From Mesorhizobium tamadayense (GTDB taxonomy: Bacteria > Pseudomonadota > Alphaproteobacteria > Rhizobiales > Rhizobiaceae), in NCBI RefSeq assembly GCF_003863365.1, contig NZ_RQXT01000033.1, positions 17,725-81,724 on the forward strand: a stretch of 64,000 nt of DNA, written 5' to 3'. Below the pieces are notes generated by a model. The model saw only the letters and a list, made by a program, of their open reading frames with translations. It was not told where the DNA came from and searched no databases. Numbering within the stretch: the first letter of the stretch is position 1; every line of letters starts with the position of its first letter. The position numbers and the translations under genes are program-made. This document shows, one piece after another, positions 51,608 to 60,769 of the stretch.

Positions 51608-53602
51608 ATGAGACATCTCAAGCAGCCCGGTCCACGTTCCAGCCCTCAGGGGCAAAGCGAGTCCGTGGAAGCCGGGATCCTGCGGGATCAGCTCGCCGAT
51701 CTCAGGATGGGTCTCTTCGTTTCGATGCCCATCGGCACGGTCCTCTCTGCCCTGATCCTGGCCGTGCAGATGCTTTCGGGCGACGGCCTTGCGGCGGTGC
51801 TGTGGTTTGCCGCGGTCAGCCTCATCAATGGCGCGCGCATAGGACTGGCGCTGGATCAGTCGGAGATTCCCGATCGTGGGCTGAAGCCGGTCGGTACCCG
51901 ACTTTCTCTTTATGGGATCCTGGCCCTGGCGTCGGGCATCGCGTGGTCTTTTCTGGCCCTGCTATCGGATGGGTATACCACTCCCCAGGCGCCGCTCTAT
52001 CTGATTGTTCTTGCGGGCCTGTCGGCCGGTTCGGTCACCTACGGCGCGTCGTACGCGCCGGCTTCGCTCAACTTCATGACGCTGCCGCTTCTGATCGCCG
52101 CCGGATGCGTGTTGGCGCAAGGCAATATCGAGAACTACGTCCTCGGCTTCACGATCCTGCTCTTTCTCGGAGGGATGATCAGAAGCTCGCTGCTCGGGCA
52201 GGCCCGATTCAAAGAGACGAGCCGCCTCAAATACGAGGCGAGAGAGTTCGCAGCCCGGATGGAACGCAACTCCCGGCGGGACCCGCTGACGAACTTGCTC
52301 AACAGGTACGGGCTCGAGCAGGCTATCGGCCAGATCGGGCTTTCCGACGGTCCGTTCGTGGCCATGCTGATCGACCTGGACGGCTTCAAATCCGTCAACG
52401 ATACCTACGGTCACAATATCGGGGATGACCTGCTGGTGAGGGTCGCGCGCAGGATAGAGAACCATGCCCCGCCAGGGGCAACGATCGCGCGCATCGGCGG
52501 AGACGAGTTCGTGCTGCTCTTTCCCGCCTTGCGGTCCCCGCGTTCGACGGACGAGCTCGCATCCTCGATCATCGCGGCCATCGCCAATCCGGACCCGGCG
52601 TTGAATTCGGTGCGCGTCGGCGCTTCGATCGGCATCTACGTGTCGGAGAAACCGCGATTGACGGAGATGCTGCTGCGCGCGGACTTCGCGCTTTATGCGG
52701 CCAAGCGCAGCGGCAGGAACGAATACCGTCTCTTCGATGCCGAGCTCGAGCACGGGCTCGAACGCAAGCACTGCATCGAGCGCGATCTGCGCGCAGCCAT
52801 CGAGGCAGGCACCCTTTGCTCATGGTTCCAGCCCATCGTTCGACTGGACACGCATGCGGTGATCGGCTTCGAAGCGCTGCTGCGGTGGCGGCATCCGGTT
52901 CACGGGGCCATTCCCCCGCCTGAGATCGTCACCGCGGCGCGTGAAACCGGTCTGCTGCCCCTGCTGACGGAGACGGTTTTTCTCAATTGCTGCTCCATGA
53001 TCGAAGAACTGGTGAAAAACGGGCGCCAGGACGTTCGGGTCGCGATGAATCTTTCGCCGCGCGAGCTCGAGGCAGGCAATGTCGACGACATGATGCTGGA
53101 CATCCTGAAGACGAAGAATGTCCCCGCGGCCATGCTCGAGATAGAGATCACGGAAGAGGCTCCCGTGGATCGCGAGAGAGTCGACGAAAAGCTGGAACGC
53201 CTGGCGGACGCGGGCATATCGATCGTGCTGGACGATTTCGGCACCGGCTTTTCGACCCTGGTTTCGCTGAAGGACAGCCGGATCCGCAAGATCAAGATCG
53301 ACAAGAACTTCGTTCGCAACCTGGCCAAGTCGGTTGAAGATCAGGCGCTCGTCAAGGCGGTCATCGATCTTGGGCGAACGCTGGGAATAGAAGTCATGGC
53401 GGAAGGGGTCGAAACCGACGCCGATCGCCTGATCCTGCGCTCGCTCGATTGCATGGTCGCGCAGGGATTTCTCTTCTCGGCAGCACTTCCCATGCATGAC
53501 GCGCTGGCCTTCGACGTACGGCATTTCGACAATTCCGCGGCAGCTAAAGCCGCCTTCGATCCTGCAGAACTCCCGCCGCGCCGAACCGGCAGCGCCGCCT
53601 GA
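51608..53602 (+). CDS. Membrane GGDEF-EAL protein (c-di-GMP turnover)
   Basis: A 664-residue protein. Five or six N-terminal membrane segments (about residues 34-200) form a sensor without a known name. The GGDEF domain has RIGGDEF intact at residues 295-301. The EAL domain keeps the full set of catalytic marks: GFEALLRW (residue 420), NLSPRE, EITEE, DDFGTG, KIDKNF and EGVET. Both synthesis and breakdown of c-di-GMP are thus possible. The GGDEF inhibitory RxxD is not obvious. The start at 51608 is the first ATG; the ribosome binding site is weak. Confidence 0.93.
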   Translation: MRHLKQPGPRSSPQGQSESVEAGILRDQLADLRMGLFVSMPIGTVLSALILAVQMLSGDGLAAVLWFAAVSLINGARIGLALDQSEIPDRGLKPVGTRLSLYGILALASGIAWSFLALLSDGYTTPQAPLYLIVLAGLSAGSVTYGASYAPASLNFMTLPLLIAAGCVLAQGNIENYVLGFTILLFLGGMIRSSLLGQARFKETSRLKYEAREFAARMERNSRRDPLTNLLNRYGLEQAIGQIGLSDGPFVAMLIDLDGFKSVNDTYGHNIGDDLLVRVARRIENHAPPGATIARIGGDEFVLLFPALRSPRSTDELASSIIAAIANPDPALNSVRVGASIGIYVSEKPRLTEMLLRADFALYAAKRSGRNEYRLFDAELEHGLERKHCIERDLRAAIEAGTLCSWFQPIVRLDTHAVIGFEALLRWRHPVHGAIPPPEIVTAARETGLLPLLTETVFLNCCSMIEELVKNGRQDVRVAMNLSPRELEAGNVDDMMLDILKTKNVPAAMLEIEITEEAPVDRERVDEKLERLADAGISIVLDDFGTGFSTLVSLKDSRIRKIKIDKNFVRNLAKSVEDQALVKAVIDLGRTLGIEVMAEGVETDADRLILRSLDCMVAQGFLFSAALPMHDALAFDVRHFDNSAAAKAAFDPAELPPRRTGSAA

Positions 53603-53653
53603 GCGGCGAGCGGCGGCGACGACCCAACCGCCGTTGCTCCAACCGCGTGAGCC

Positions 53654-54547
53654 TCAACTCCGATACCGTAGCGCCTCGACGATCACCGCCATGGCCGGCG
53701 AAAGCTGCCGGCGGCTCGGATAGTAGAGGTGGTAACCGGCGAAGGGCGGGCTCCAGTCGCTAAGCACCAGCCTCAGCCGTCCCTCGGCGATGTGATGGCT
53801 GACGATGTCTTCCGGCACGTAGGCGATGCCTGAACCGCAGATTGCGGCGTCGATCATGGGAATGGTCGAATTGAAGGTGAGCTGGCCGTCCACCCGCACC
53901 CGCAGCTCGCGGCCGTCCTTGGCGAATTCCCAGGCATAGAGCCCGCCGAAGGTGGCCTGGCGCAAATTGATGCAGTCGTGCCCGACAAGGTCCTGCGGCG
54001 TCCTCGGCACCGGACGGCGCGAGAAATAATCCGGCGAAGCGACGGCCACCAGCCGCCAGTCCGGGCCGATGCGCACCGCGATCATGTCGCGGTCGACGCT
54101 CTCGCCGAGCCGCACGCCGGCGTCGAAACGCTCCTCCACGATGTTGCGCATGCCGTTGTCGCTGTAGAGCTCGACACGGAGATCCGGATAGTCGCGGAGA
54201 ACCGGTTGCAGCTTCGGCCAGACGACCGTCTGCAGCGCATGGTCGGACAGCGTGAGGCGGACAGTGCCCGAGGGCTTGTCGCGGAAGGCGACCAGGCTTG
54301 CGAGGTCGGCTTCGATTTCCTCGAAGCGAGGCGCCAGCGACTGGAACAGCCGCTCGCCCGCCTCGGTGGGCGCCACGCTGCGTGTCGTGCGGGTGAGCAG
54401 GCGCACGCCCAGCCGCGCCTCCAGCTCCTTGATGGTGTGGCTGAGCGTCGACTGCGAGGTGCCGAGCTCGGCCGCCGCCTTGGTGAAGCTGCGCTCCCGG
54501 GCGACAGCCAGGAACCACAGCAGATCCTTCATGTCGTCGCGCTGCAT
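53654..54547 (-). CDS. LysR-family transcriptional regulator
   Basis: A 297-residue LysR regulator. The helix-turn-helix is FLAVARERSFTKAAAELGTS, then SQSTLSHTIKELEARLG, with RTTRSVAPTEAGE after it. The effector domain follows from about residue 92. I use the ATG at 54547 with GGAGG upstream; the frame is open to 54616. It diverges from the MFS/cupin/dehydrogenase operon with 196 bp between, the normal LysR arrangement, so it probably controls that operon. Confidence 0.95.
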   Translation of the reverse strand: MQRDDMKDLLWFLAVARERSFTKAAAELGTSQSTLSHTIKELEARLGVRLLTRTTRSVAPTEAGERLFQSLAPRFEEIEADLASLVAFRDKPSGTVRLTLSDHALQTVVWPKLQPVLRDYPDLRVELYSDNGMRNIVEERFDAGVRLGESVDRDMIAVRIGPDWRLVAVASPDYFSRRPVPRTPQDLVGHDCINLRQATFGGLYAWEFAKDGRELRVRVDGQLTFNSTIPMIDAAICGSGIAYVPEDIVSHHIAEGRLRLVLSDWSPPFAGYHLYYPSRRQLSPAMAVIVEALRYRS

Positions 54548-54743
54548 CGCCTGCCTCCAAGAGCAATTCCAGGAAAAATGCGCCGCGGTTTTCCGTCCGG
54601 AATTGCGTGCAAGCAAACATCATTCATATCACAGATCGATAAGTCCATGCGGATTATTCGGTCTAATCGAATGGGCGCCCCTGCAATATCTTCCCGGCAT
54701 GACTTGGCGGCCTTGGTCCGCCCGTCGCCCTTCAAGGAAGCCG

Positions 54744-55937
54744 ATGATGGAAACAACCTACGACACAAGGCTTGTCGACGACCGCGCCGCATGGGGGGCG
54801 GTGCTCTCGATGGCGCTGTGCGTTGCCGTGCTCATCGCTTCGGAGTTCATGCCGGTCAGCCTGCTGTCGCCGATCGCGGTCGATCTCGGCATCACCGAGG
54901 GCCGAGCGGGGCAGGCCATCTCGATCTCGGGCATTTTCGCCGTCGTGACCAGCCTGCTGGTCGCCGGCCTGACGCGCCGCATCGACCGCCGGCTGGTCGT
55001 GACCGGCTTCACTGTGATCCTGATCGTGTCGGGGCTCGCCGTTGCCTTCGCGCCGAACTACACATTCCTCATGGCCGGGCGAGCGCTGCTCGGTATCGCG
55101 ATCGGCGGTTTCTGGTCTATGTCGACCGCGATCGTCATGCGGCTCGTCCCCGAGGACCAGGTCCCCAGGGGCCTCGCCATGCTTAACGCCGGCAACGCCG
55201 TCGCGGCCACGATTGCCGCGCCGCTGGGCAGCCTGCTGGGCGCATATGCCGGCTGGCGCGGCGCCTTCTTCCTCGTCGTCCCGCTCGGGGCTCTGGCGCT
55301 CGTCTGGCAGTGGCTCAGCCTGCCGCCGCTTCCGCCGCGCCGAAGGAAGCGACCGGGCAACGTGCTGGTGCTGCTCGGCCGCCCACCTGTGGCGATAGGC
55401 ATGGCGTCGATCATGATGCTGTTCATGGGCCAGTTCGCGCTCTTCACCTATCTGCGTCCCTTCCTAGAGAACGTCACGCATCTCGACATTGCGGCGCTTT
55501 CGGCAACCCTGCTGGCGATTGGGCTGGCGAGCGTGGCCGGCACCTGGTGCATCGGCAGGTTGCTGCATTCCCGCCTGTTCAGCGTCCTTGTCGTCATTCC
55601 GCTGGTCATGGCCGTCCTTGCGGTCGCGCTCATCGTCCTCGGCGCCATGCCCGTTCCCACGGCCCTGCTGCTTTTTGCCTGGGGCTTCTTCGGCACGGCA
55701 GCTCCGGTCGGTTGGGGCACGTGGCTCAGCCGCACCCTGCCTGATGACGCGGAGGCCGGCGGCGGGTTGCAGGTCGCCGTTATCCAGCTTGCCATCACCG
55801 GCGGCGCGGCCATCGGCGGCGCGCTCTTCGACACGGTCGGCTGGTGGGGAGCCTTCGCCTTCGGCGCGGCGCTACTCTGCGGATCCGCGCTCACGGCGTT
55901 GGCCGCATGGCGCATGGCCAAGAGGCCGCAGCCATGA
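54744..55937 (+). CDS. MFS drug/metabolite efflux transporter (DHA1-like)
   Basis: A 397-residue protein with twelve predicted helices. Family landmarks are ASEFMPVSLLSPIAVDLGIT, the loop LTRRIDRRLVVTGF, the RALLGIAIGGFWSMST helix and FGTAAPVGWGTWLSRTL. It resembles the arabinose/purine efflux (AraJ/NepI) group of the MFS. AAGGAAG precedes the tandem ATGs at 54744. It opens a LysR-controlled operon and its stop overlaps the next ATG (ATGA). Confidence 0.9.
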   Translation: MMETTYDTRLVDDRAAWGAVLSMALCVAVLIASEFMPVSLLSPIAVDLGITEGRAGQAISISGIFAVVTSLLVAGLTRRIDRRLVVTGFTVILIVSGLAVAFAPNYTFLMAGRALLGIAIGGFWSMSTAIVMRLVPEDQVPRGLAMLNAGNAVAATIAAPLGSLLGAYAGWRGAFFLVVPLGALALVWQWLSLPPLPPRRRKRPGNVLVLLGRPPVAIGMASIMMLFMGQFALFTYLRPFLENVTHLDIAALSATLLAIGLASVAGTWCIGRLLHSRLFSVLVVIPLVMAVLAVALIVLGAMPVPTALLLFAWGFFGTAAPVGWGTWLSRTLPDDAEAGGGLQVAVIQLAITGGAAIGGALFDTVGWWGAFAFGAALLCGSALTALAAWRMAKRPQP

Positions 55938-56404
55938 CGATCGACCGTCCAAAGCTCAGCCGCCGGACATTGCTCGGCGCCGCGCTCGCGACAGCGGTCC
56001 TGCCGCGGGCCGCCCGCAGCCAGCAAGGCAGGGACCCGGCCAGCCAGGAGCCCACCGACATGAGGATCAGGATGATTTTCAACGGCCGCACCATGACCGC
56101 CACGCTCTATGGCAACCCGTCGGCGCGGGACTTCTTCTCCATGCTGCCGCTCGATCTCACCATCGACGACTACGCGCACAACGAGAAGATCGCCTACCTG
56201 CCGCGCAAGCTGACCGAGGAGGGCAGTGGTCCGTTCGCCAACGAGCGGCCCTACGACCTCTGCTATTTCATGCCTTGGGGCAACCTGGCGATGTTCTACG
56301 ATGAATACCGCCACCCCGGACTGATCAGGCTCGGCCGCTTCGACGAGGGCGAAGAGGCCCTGCACATAAGCGGCAAGTTGCCGCTTCGCATCGAACGCAT
56401 CTGA
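55934..56404 (+). CDS. Tat-exported cyclophilin-like fold protein
   Basis: A 156-residue protein with a twin-arginine signal (SRRTLLGAALATA, residues 9-21). The mature part has MRIRMIFNGRTMTATLYGNP, FFSMLPLDLTIDDY and CYFMPWGNLAMFYDEYRHPG, the marks of the bacterial cyclophilin-like (DUF4430/TM1367) group. The family lacks proven prolyl isomerase activity. The start overlaps the MFS stop, so translation is coupled. The Tat signal places it in the periplasm, unlike its cupin and dehydrogenase neighbours. Confidence 0.85.
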   Translation: MTIDRPKLSRRTLLGAALATAVLPRAARSQQGRDPASQEPTDMRIRMIFNGRTMTATLYGNPSARDFFSMLPLDLTIDDYAHNEKIAYLPRKLTEEGSGPFANERPYDLCYFMPWGNLAMFYDEYRHPGLIRLGRFDEGEEALHISGKLPLRIERI

Positions 56405-56416
56405 CAGGAGATCACC

Positions 56417-56812
56417 ATGGACATTCTTCGCGCAGGCACGAGGCCCTCCGGCAAGGGCCCGTCGGACTGGTTCACCGGCACGGTCCGCATCGACCCGCTC
56501 TTCAACCCCTTCGACGCCGGGCGTGTGCAGGGCGCGCAGGTGACGTTCGAGCCGGGCGCCCGCACCGCATGGCACACGCATCCGCTCGGGCAGACGCTGA
56601 TCGTCGTCTCCGGCCTCGGCCGCGTGCAGCGCGAGGGCGGCCCGGTCGAGGAGATCAGGCCGGGCGACGTCGTCTGGTTCGCGCCCGGCGAAAAGCATTG
56701 GCACGGCGCATCGCCGCAGACCGCAATGGTCCACATCGCGGTCCAGGAGCCCAGGGACGGCAAGACCGTGGACTGGCTGGAACACGTCAGCGACGCCGAC
56801 TACGGCGCCTGA
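56417..56812 (+). CDS. Cupin-domain protein
   Basis: A 131-residue single-cupin protein. Metal-binding motif 1 is in WHTHPLGQTLIVVSG and motif 2 in PGDVVWFAPGEKHWHGASP. Family members of this type (carboxymuconolactone decarboxylase-linked or pirin-like small cupins) bind a metal through His residues; activity unknown. GACAGGAG precedes the ATG. It lies 12 bp after the cyclophilin-like gene and 25 bp before the dehydrogenase gene. Confidence 0.9.
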   Translation: MDILRAGTRPSGKGPSDWFTGTVRIDPLFNPFDAGRVQGAQVTFEPGARTAWHTHPLGQTLIVVSGLGRVQREGGPVEEIRPGDVVWFAPGEKHWHGASPQTAMVHIAVQEPRDGKTVDWLEHVSDADYGA

Positions 56813-56837
56813 TCTTCTCCCGAAAAAGGAAAGCAAA

Positions 56838-57854
56838 ATGCTCGCAACCGTTCTTCACAAACCAGGCGATATCCGCTGCGAGGAGGTCGAAGATCCAAAG
56901 ATCCTTCGCCCTACCGATGCAATCATCAAGCTCTCGGCGAGTTGCATCTGCGGTTCGGATCTGTGGCCCTATCGCGGGCTGCAGCCGGTCGACGGCCCGA
57001 TGCATATGGGCCACGAATATTGCGGCATCGTCGTCGAGGTCGGCGCAGAGGTCCGCACGGTTCGTCCCGGCCAGTTCGTGGTCGGCTCCTTCTGCATCTC
57101 CGACAACACCTGCCCGCACTGCCGCTTCGGCTTCCAGTCGTCTTGCGTCCAGCGCGAGTTCATGTCGGGCGCGCAAGCGCCTTACGCCCGCGTGCCGCTG
57201 GCCGACGGCACGCTGGTCGCGACATCAGAAGTTCCGCCCCCAGAACTGGTGCCCGATCTGCTCGCCGTCTCGGACGTGCTGGGCACCGGCTGGTATGCGG
57301 CCGACGCCGCCGAGGTCCGCGAAGGCTCGACGGTGGTCGTCGTCGGCGACGGCGCTGTCGGCCTGATGGGCGTTCTGGCGGCCAAGGAGATGGGCGCCGA
57401 GCGCATCATCGCCATGAGCCGGCACGAGAGCCGCCAAAAGCTCGCCCGCGAGTTCGGCGCCACCGACATTGTGGCCGAACGCGGCGATGAAGGTGTTTCG
57501 CGCATCAAGGAACTCACCAAGGGCGTCGGCGCGGACTCGGTGCTGGAATGCGTCGGCACGGCCGAATCCTTTGACCAGGCTCTGGCCTGCTCGCGGCCCG
57601 GCGGCACGATCGGTTATGTCGGCGTGCCGCATGGCGTCACCTTCGACGGCCAGAACCTGTTCTTCGGCCAGAAGCGCATGCTGGGTGGCCCGGCGCCCGT
57701 GCGCCGCTTCCTGCCCGACCTGATGGACCGCGTGCTCAAGGGCAGGATCAAGCCCGGCAAGGTCTTCGACCTGCAACTGCCACTGTCGCAAGTCGCCGAA
57801 GGCTACCGCGCCATGGACGAGCGCCGCGCGATCAAGGTCATGCTTTCGGTCTAG
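56838..57854 (+). CDS. Zinc-dependent alcohol dehydrogenase (MDR family)
   Basis: A 338-residue medium-chain dehydrogenase. The catalytic zinc ligands are Cys37 or Cys39 in CICGSD and His-Glu in GHEYCG. The structural-zinc lobe (CISDNTCPHCRFGFQSSC) keeps its cysteines. The NAD(P) fold is VVVVGDGAVGLMGVLAAKEM. It oxidises an alcohol or reduces an aldehyde; the substrate is unknown. It is the fourth gene of the LysR-linked operon, with AAAGGAAAGC before the ATG. Confidence 0.92.
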   Translation: MLATVLHKPGDIRCEEVEDPKILRPTDAIIKLSASCICGSDLWPYRGLQPVDGPMHMGHEYCGIVVEVGAEVRTVRPGQFVVGSFCISDNTCPHCRFGFQSSCVQREFMSGAQAPYARVPLADGTLVATSEVPPPELVPDLLAVSDVLGTGWYAADAAEVREGSTVVVVGDGAVGLMGVLAAKEMGAERIIAMSRHESRQKLAREFGATDIVAERGDEGVSRIKELTKGVGADSVLECVGTAESFDQALACSRPGGTIGYVGVPHGVTFDGQNLFFGQKRMLGGPAPVRRFLPDLMDRVLKGRIKPGKVFDLQLPLSQVAEGYRAMDERRAIKVMLSV

Positions 57855-57970
57855 GCGTTGCCGCAGGGCGCGAGGGACGGGAACAAAGCGCGCCGCCGCT
57901 GGTTGAGACCGGTCGGCACCGGCTGGCTGGAACGGGTTCGAGCGAAAGGAAGCGGCGGAAAGGTCACGGC

Positions 57971-58519
57971 ATGCCGGGACACGCGAAGCTGACCGAACTT
58001 GTCGAGCGGCGGGAACCGCTCACCTTCCGCTTTGCGGATGACGGCCTTGTGCCCAACAACCCCCGCTGGCCGATGCTCGTCTATACCGGCGCCGTGACGC
58101 TGCCGGATGGTGTCGATCCGGCGTCCGTCTTCGAGGACCTCTTCAGCACGAACGGCTGGGGCGACAGCTGGCGCAACGGCATCTTCGCTTACGTCCATTA
58201 CCATTCGCGTATCCACGAGGTGCTTGGCATCGCGCGCGGCACGGCCGAGGTCCGCTTCGGCGGCGACAAAGGTGAAGTGCTGACGGTCAAGGCCGGCGAT
58301 GTGGCGATCCTGCCGGCCGGCACCGGCCACCAGCGCCTGTCCTCGTCATCCGATCTCCTCGTAGTCGGCGCCTATCCGCCCTTCGGCACCTATGATCTGT
58401 GCACGCGCGCCGAGCAGCATGCGGAAGCGCTGCGCACGATTCCCAAGGTCGGCCGGCCGGAGAGGGACCCGGTCTATGGCAGCGACGGTCCGCTGTTGCA
58501 GGCATGGCCGGAAGGCTGA
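57971..58519 (+). CDS. YjlB-type cupin protein
   Basis: A 182-residue cupin. The motif YVHYHSRIHEVLGIARGTAE contributes His ligands, followed by VKAGDVAILPAGTGHQRL. The flanks RFADDGLVPNNPRWPMLVYT and the C-terminal PVYGSDGPLL fit the YjlB family. It follows the dehydrogenase gene by 116 bp and may belong to the same regulon. Function unknown. Confidence 0.88.
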   Translation: MPGHAKLTELVERREPLTFRFADDGLVPNNPRWPMLVYTGAVTLPDGVDPASVFEDLFSTNGWGDSWRNGIFAYVHYHSRIHEVLGIARGTAEVRFGGDKGEVLTVKAGDVAILPAGTGHQRLSSSSDLLVVGAYPPFGTYDLCTRAEQHAEALRTIPKVGRPERDPVYGSDGPLLQAWPEG

Positions 58520-58629
58520 CGGAGTAGCACGGATCGTCGCCGTCGAGCATCTGACACTCGACGGTTTCGCGCGCGAACCACCCAGGCGGGCGCCTTCTGC
58601 TCGTCACGAACAAGCGCGGGTCGTGATGC

Positions 58630-58983
58630 TTATGGATATTTCGTCGGCTTGATAGCCTCGGGAGCGCCCTCCAGCTCCTTTGGCAGCGGCAGGCTCGAGC
58701 ACTGCAAGTGCATGTTGCGGGCGAACAATTTGCGTTGTTGCTGCTCGTGCTCCTTGATGGACGCGACCAGCCCCATGCTGTACGGACCAAGCAGGACGCC
58801 AAAACCCCATCCCGGGTGCTCTTTTTCGCGAGCGTCGTAATCGGAAGCCGCCATGCGGGCTTGCTGGCATTCCGGCGACGCCCATTTCGGGTCTTGCTGC
58901 GAAAGCTTCGCTCCGTAGTCGACCGGAGACGTCACGCATCCAGCCAGCGCCGCGGCCAACGCGACGGTCGTTGCCATTCTCAT
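58630..58983 (-). CDS. Small lipoprotein
   Basis: A 117-residue protein starting MRMATTVALAAALAGCVTSP, with the lipobox LAGC at residues 13-16. The mature part includes WASPECQQARMAASDYDARE, a membrane-like stretch (GWGFGVLLGPYSMGLVASI) and a final RNMHLQCSSLPLPKEL. Two cysteines could pair. It converges with the YjlB gene. Function unknown. Confidence 0.8.
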   Translation of the reverse strand: MRMATTVALAAALAGCVTSPVDYGAKLSQQDPKWASPECQQARMAASDYDAREKEHPGWGFGVLLGPYSMGLVASIKEHEQQQRKLFARNMHLQCSSLPLPKELEGAPEAIKPTKYP

Positions 58984-59201
58984 CCAGAAGCCTTTCCTAA
59001 TGTGCGGGGGAGAGAACACAGAACGCTTCTTCGGGCAAGGACGCGCCTGGACCGGCATGCCGCTCCGCCAACTATTTCCCGATTGGTCATCGCCATTCAT
59101 TCGCGACAGGCGTATCGTCACGGATCGGCAGCTCTTGCAATGGGCGATGCCGACCGAGGGCGGCGAGGGTGCCTTGGTCCCCCAACAAGAAGGAGGGCAT
59201 T

Positions 59202-59555
59202 ATGTCTTCCACCCACATGTCTTCCACCCACCTGACATCCGAGCAAATGACGGCGATCGAGAAAATTCTCGCCGACGTTCGCCCAGCCTTGATCAATGGC
59301 AGCCGCCGTCGAACGGCTGCCTCACGCTTTCTTGCCGAACACTTCGATGGAGTATCGAAAACGCATTTGCGCACGATCCTGGGCATATACGTAAGACGTT
59401 TGGATTCGTACCAGGACGCCCTCGCTCAATGGAAAAGTGAAGGCGGCGCCGCCGGAACAGTACCGCGAACAGAGGCGCGGCGCCGGATCGATAACGACAC
59501 AAATGGAATGCGACGGCGCGACCGCGAGACGGCAGCGCGTAACCAGTTGATCTAG
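59202..59555 (+). CDS. Small hypothetical protein, strong ribosome binding site
   Basis: A 117-residue soluble protein starting MSSTHMSSTHLTSEQMTAIE, in which the MSSTH unit is repeated. The core reads LADVRPALINGSRRRTAASR then HFDGVSKTHLRTILGIYVRR. The C-terminal 30 residues are very Arg-rich (RRRIDNDTNGMRRRDRETAA). AAGGAGGG lies five bases before the ATG. The charge suggests RNA or DNA binding, but I cannot name the family. The next small gene follows 11 bp later. Confidence 0.7.
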   Translation: MSSTHMSSTHLTSEQMTAIEKILADVRPALINGSRRRTAASRFLAEHFDGVSKTHLRTILGIYVRRLDSYQDALAQWKSEGGAAGTVPRTEARRRIDNDTNGMRRRDRETAARNQLI

Positions 59556-59566
59556 GCGGCAAATCC

Positions 59567-59770
59567 GTGGAGACCGACAGATCGCTCGAAGACGACGAGA
59601 TAAGTGTCGTTTGCGCGGACTGCGCCTATGAGACGCGCAAGAGCGTCGGCTGGCTGCGCGTGCACACGCAGGTGGAATGCCTGGGCTGCGGAGCCATTAT
59701 CGATGTCGAAAGCAGAAACTTTCGCAAGATCGCGGCCGGCGGAGGACGGACCTCCGAGTCCGGAGACTGA
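59567..59770 (+). CDS. Small zinc-ribbon-like protein
   Basis: A 67-residue protein with GTG start reading METDRSLEDDEISVVCADCA. Two CxxC pairs, CADC at residues 16-19 and CLGC at about 38-41, are spaced as in a zinc ribbon. It follows the Arg-rich protein gene by 11 bp. The ribosome binding site is weak. It could be an RNA- or DNA-binding regulator. Confidence 0.65.
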   Translation: METDRSLEDDEISVVCADCAYETRKSVGWLRVHTQVECLGCGAIIDVESRNFRKIAAGGGRTSESGD

Positions 59771-59771
59771 C

Positions 59772-59870
59772 GTCGCCCAAAAGCGCAGCGATTTTGGGAC
59801 AGCGACATGCATCAAAACAAGACTTGAAGCGCGTCGCCTGAATCGTTTTCGCCGCGACGCGCTTTAGAAG
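59772..59870. repeat. Pair of short intergenic palindromes
   Basis: The 59772-59806 dyad (gtcgcccaaaagcgcagcga and its partner ending gggacagcgac) and the 59829-59862 dyad (gcgcgtcgcctgaatcgttt, gccgcgacgcgc) are the same two repeat types, in the same order, as at 15084-15184. They lie between convergent genes. Confidence 0.7.
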
Positions 59871-59913
59871 CAGTGTTCGAGGGAACTGCCCGTCAGATTG
59901 GCAGGAAACCGAT

Positions 59914-60186
59914 TCAGCCGGATCGGGCAGGACCGTTTCTTGCGTGACGGGCGACGGGCGGGAGCTTTTTCTTCGGGGCAGGAAGCAGCCCTTCGCGTTG
60001 CGCTTGCTTGCGGGCGAGCTTACGCGCCCTTCGGATGGCGTCGCCCCTTTCCCGGACACGTCGTTCCGAGGGTTTCTCGTATGCTCGGCGCCGCTTCAGC
60101 TCGCGAAGAAGACCCTCGCGCTGCAGTTTCCTTTTCAAGGCCCGCAGGGCTTGATCGACGTCATTGTTCCGTACGTCAACTCGCAA
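59914..60186 (-). CDS. rpsU: 30S ribosomal protein bS21
   Basis: A 90-residue bS21 of the small ribosomal subunit. The N-terminus VDVRNNDVDQALRALKRKLQ, then REGLLRELKRRRAYEKPSER and RKLARKQAQREG, is clear bS21 with the usual basic tail. It reads from TTG at 60186, with AGGAG five bases upstream, an uncommon start. Rhizobia often have more than one rpsU; this may be the non-main copy, since it lies next to cold- and stress-type small genes. Confidence 0.9.
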   Translation of the reverse strand: MRVDVRNNDVDQALRALKRKLQREGLLRELKRRRAYEKPSERRVRERGDAIRRARKLARKQAQREGLLPAPKKKLPPVARHARNGPARSG

Positions 60187-60323
60187 TTCATCTCCTCAGC
60201 TGCCGTTAGCCTCCAATGGCTACGGCTGTTATCTGGTCCACCCCAGGCCCTATCATTCCCGACAAATGCGACCGGGTGGATCCGCCGGTTCACCGCTCAT
60301 GTCGCGCATGCGCGGGTTCATCG

Positions 60324-60593
60324 TCAGCGCATATCGGCGGCCGTTATGGTGTAGGTCGTCCGCCGACCGCCCGAGTAGAGTTTTCGTGCCCTGGTGTGGA
60401 TGGAACCCCGCGCCGCGTCGAAGGCCGCCAGGCAAGCGGCTTCCGTCGTTTCCAACCCCTTGCGGCCGTTTGCGGCCAATGCCTCGGCTTCGATGAGGAA
60501 CGGCACCTCAAACATGCCGTCGTGACCGATGAAACGAACCGCTTTGCGCGCTTCGTCGAAGCTTCGACTCGGATTGAGAAATTCGAGCGGCAT
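60324..60593 (-). CDS. DUF1488 family protein
   Basis: An 89-residue soluble protein starting MPLEFLNPSRSFDEARKAVR, then FIGHDGMFEVPFLIEAEALA, the DUF1488 signature. GGAGAGTGACC precedes the ATG at 60593, favoured over a GTG six bases earlier. The C-terminus ends YSGGRRTTYTITAADM. DUF1488 proteins are common in Rhizobiales and Burkholderiales; function unknown. Confidence 0.88.
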   Translation of the reverse strand: MPLEFLNPSRSFDEARKAVRFIGHDGMFEVPFLIEAEALAANGRKGLETTEAACLAAFDAARGSIHTRARKLYSGGRRTTYTITAADMR

Positions 60594-60625
60594 GGTCACT
60601 CTCCATCGGTTGCGCCCGTCGCTCG

Positions 60626-60769
60626 TCAGTTCCGGCTCTTGCCGCGCGTGCCGTTGGCGTTCGCTGCAAGCTTGACCTGGTTGGCGAACGGGCCGTCGGC
60701 CTTCGGGAATGCATTGGCTTGTTGCGGTTTTCGGGTCTCGCGATTGCTACGCTTTTGTTCCTTGGCCAT
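60626..60769 (-). CDS. Very small basic protein
   Basis: A 47-residue protein starting MAKEQKRSNRETRKPQQANA and ending in GTRGKSRN. Arg/Lys/Asn-rich and probably unstructured. It overlaps the end of the upstream gene (60747) by 23 bases, which suggests coupled translation. Similar MAK-QKRSNRE small proteins are, to my recollection, present across Rhizobiales. Confidence 0.7.
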   Translation of the reverse strand: MAKEQKRSNRETRKPQQANAFPKADGPFANQVKLAANANGTRGKSRN

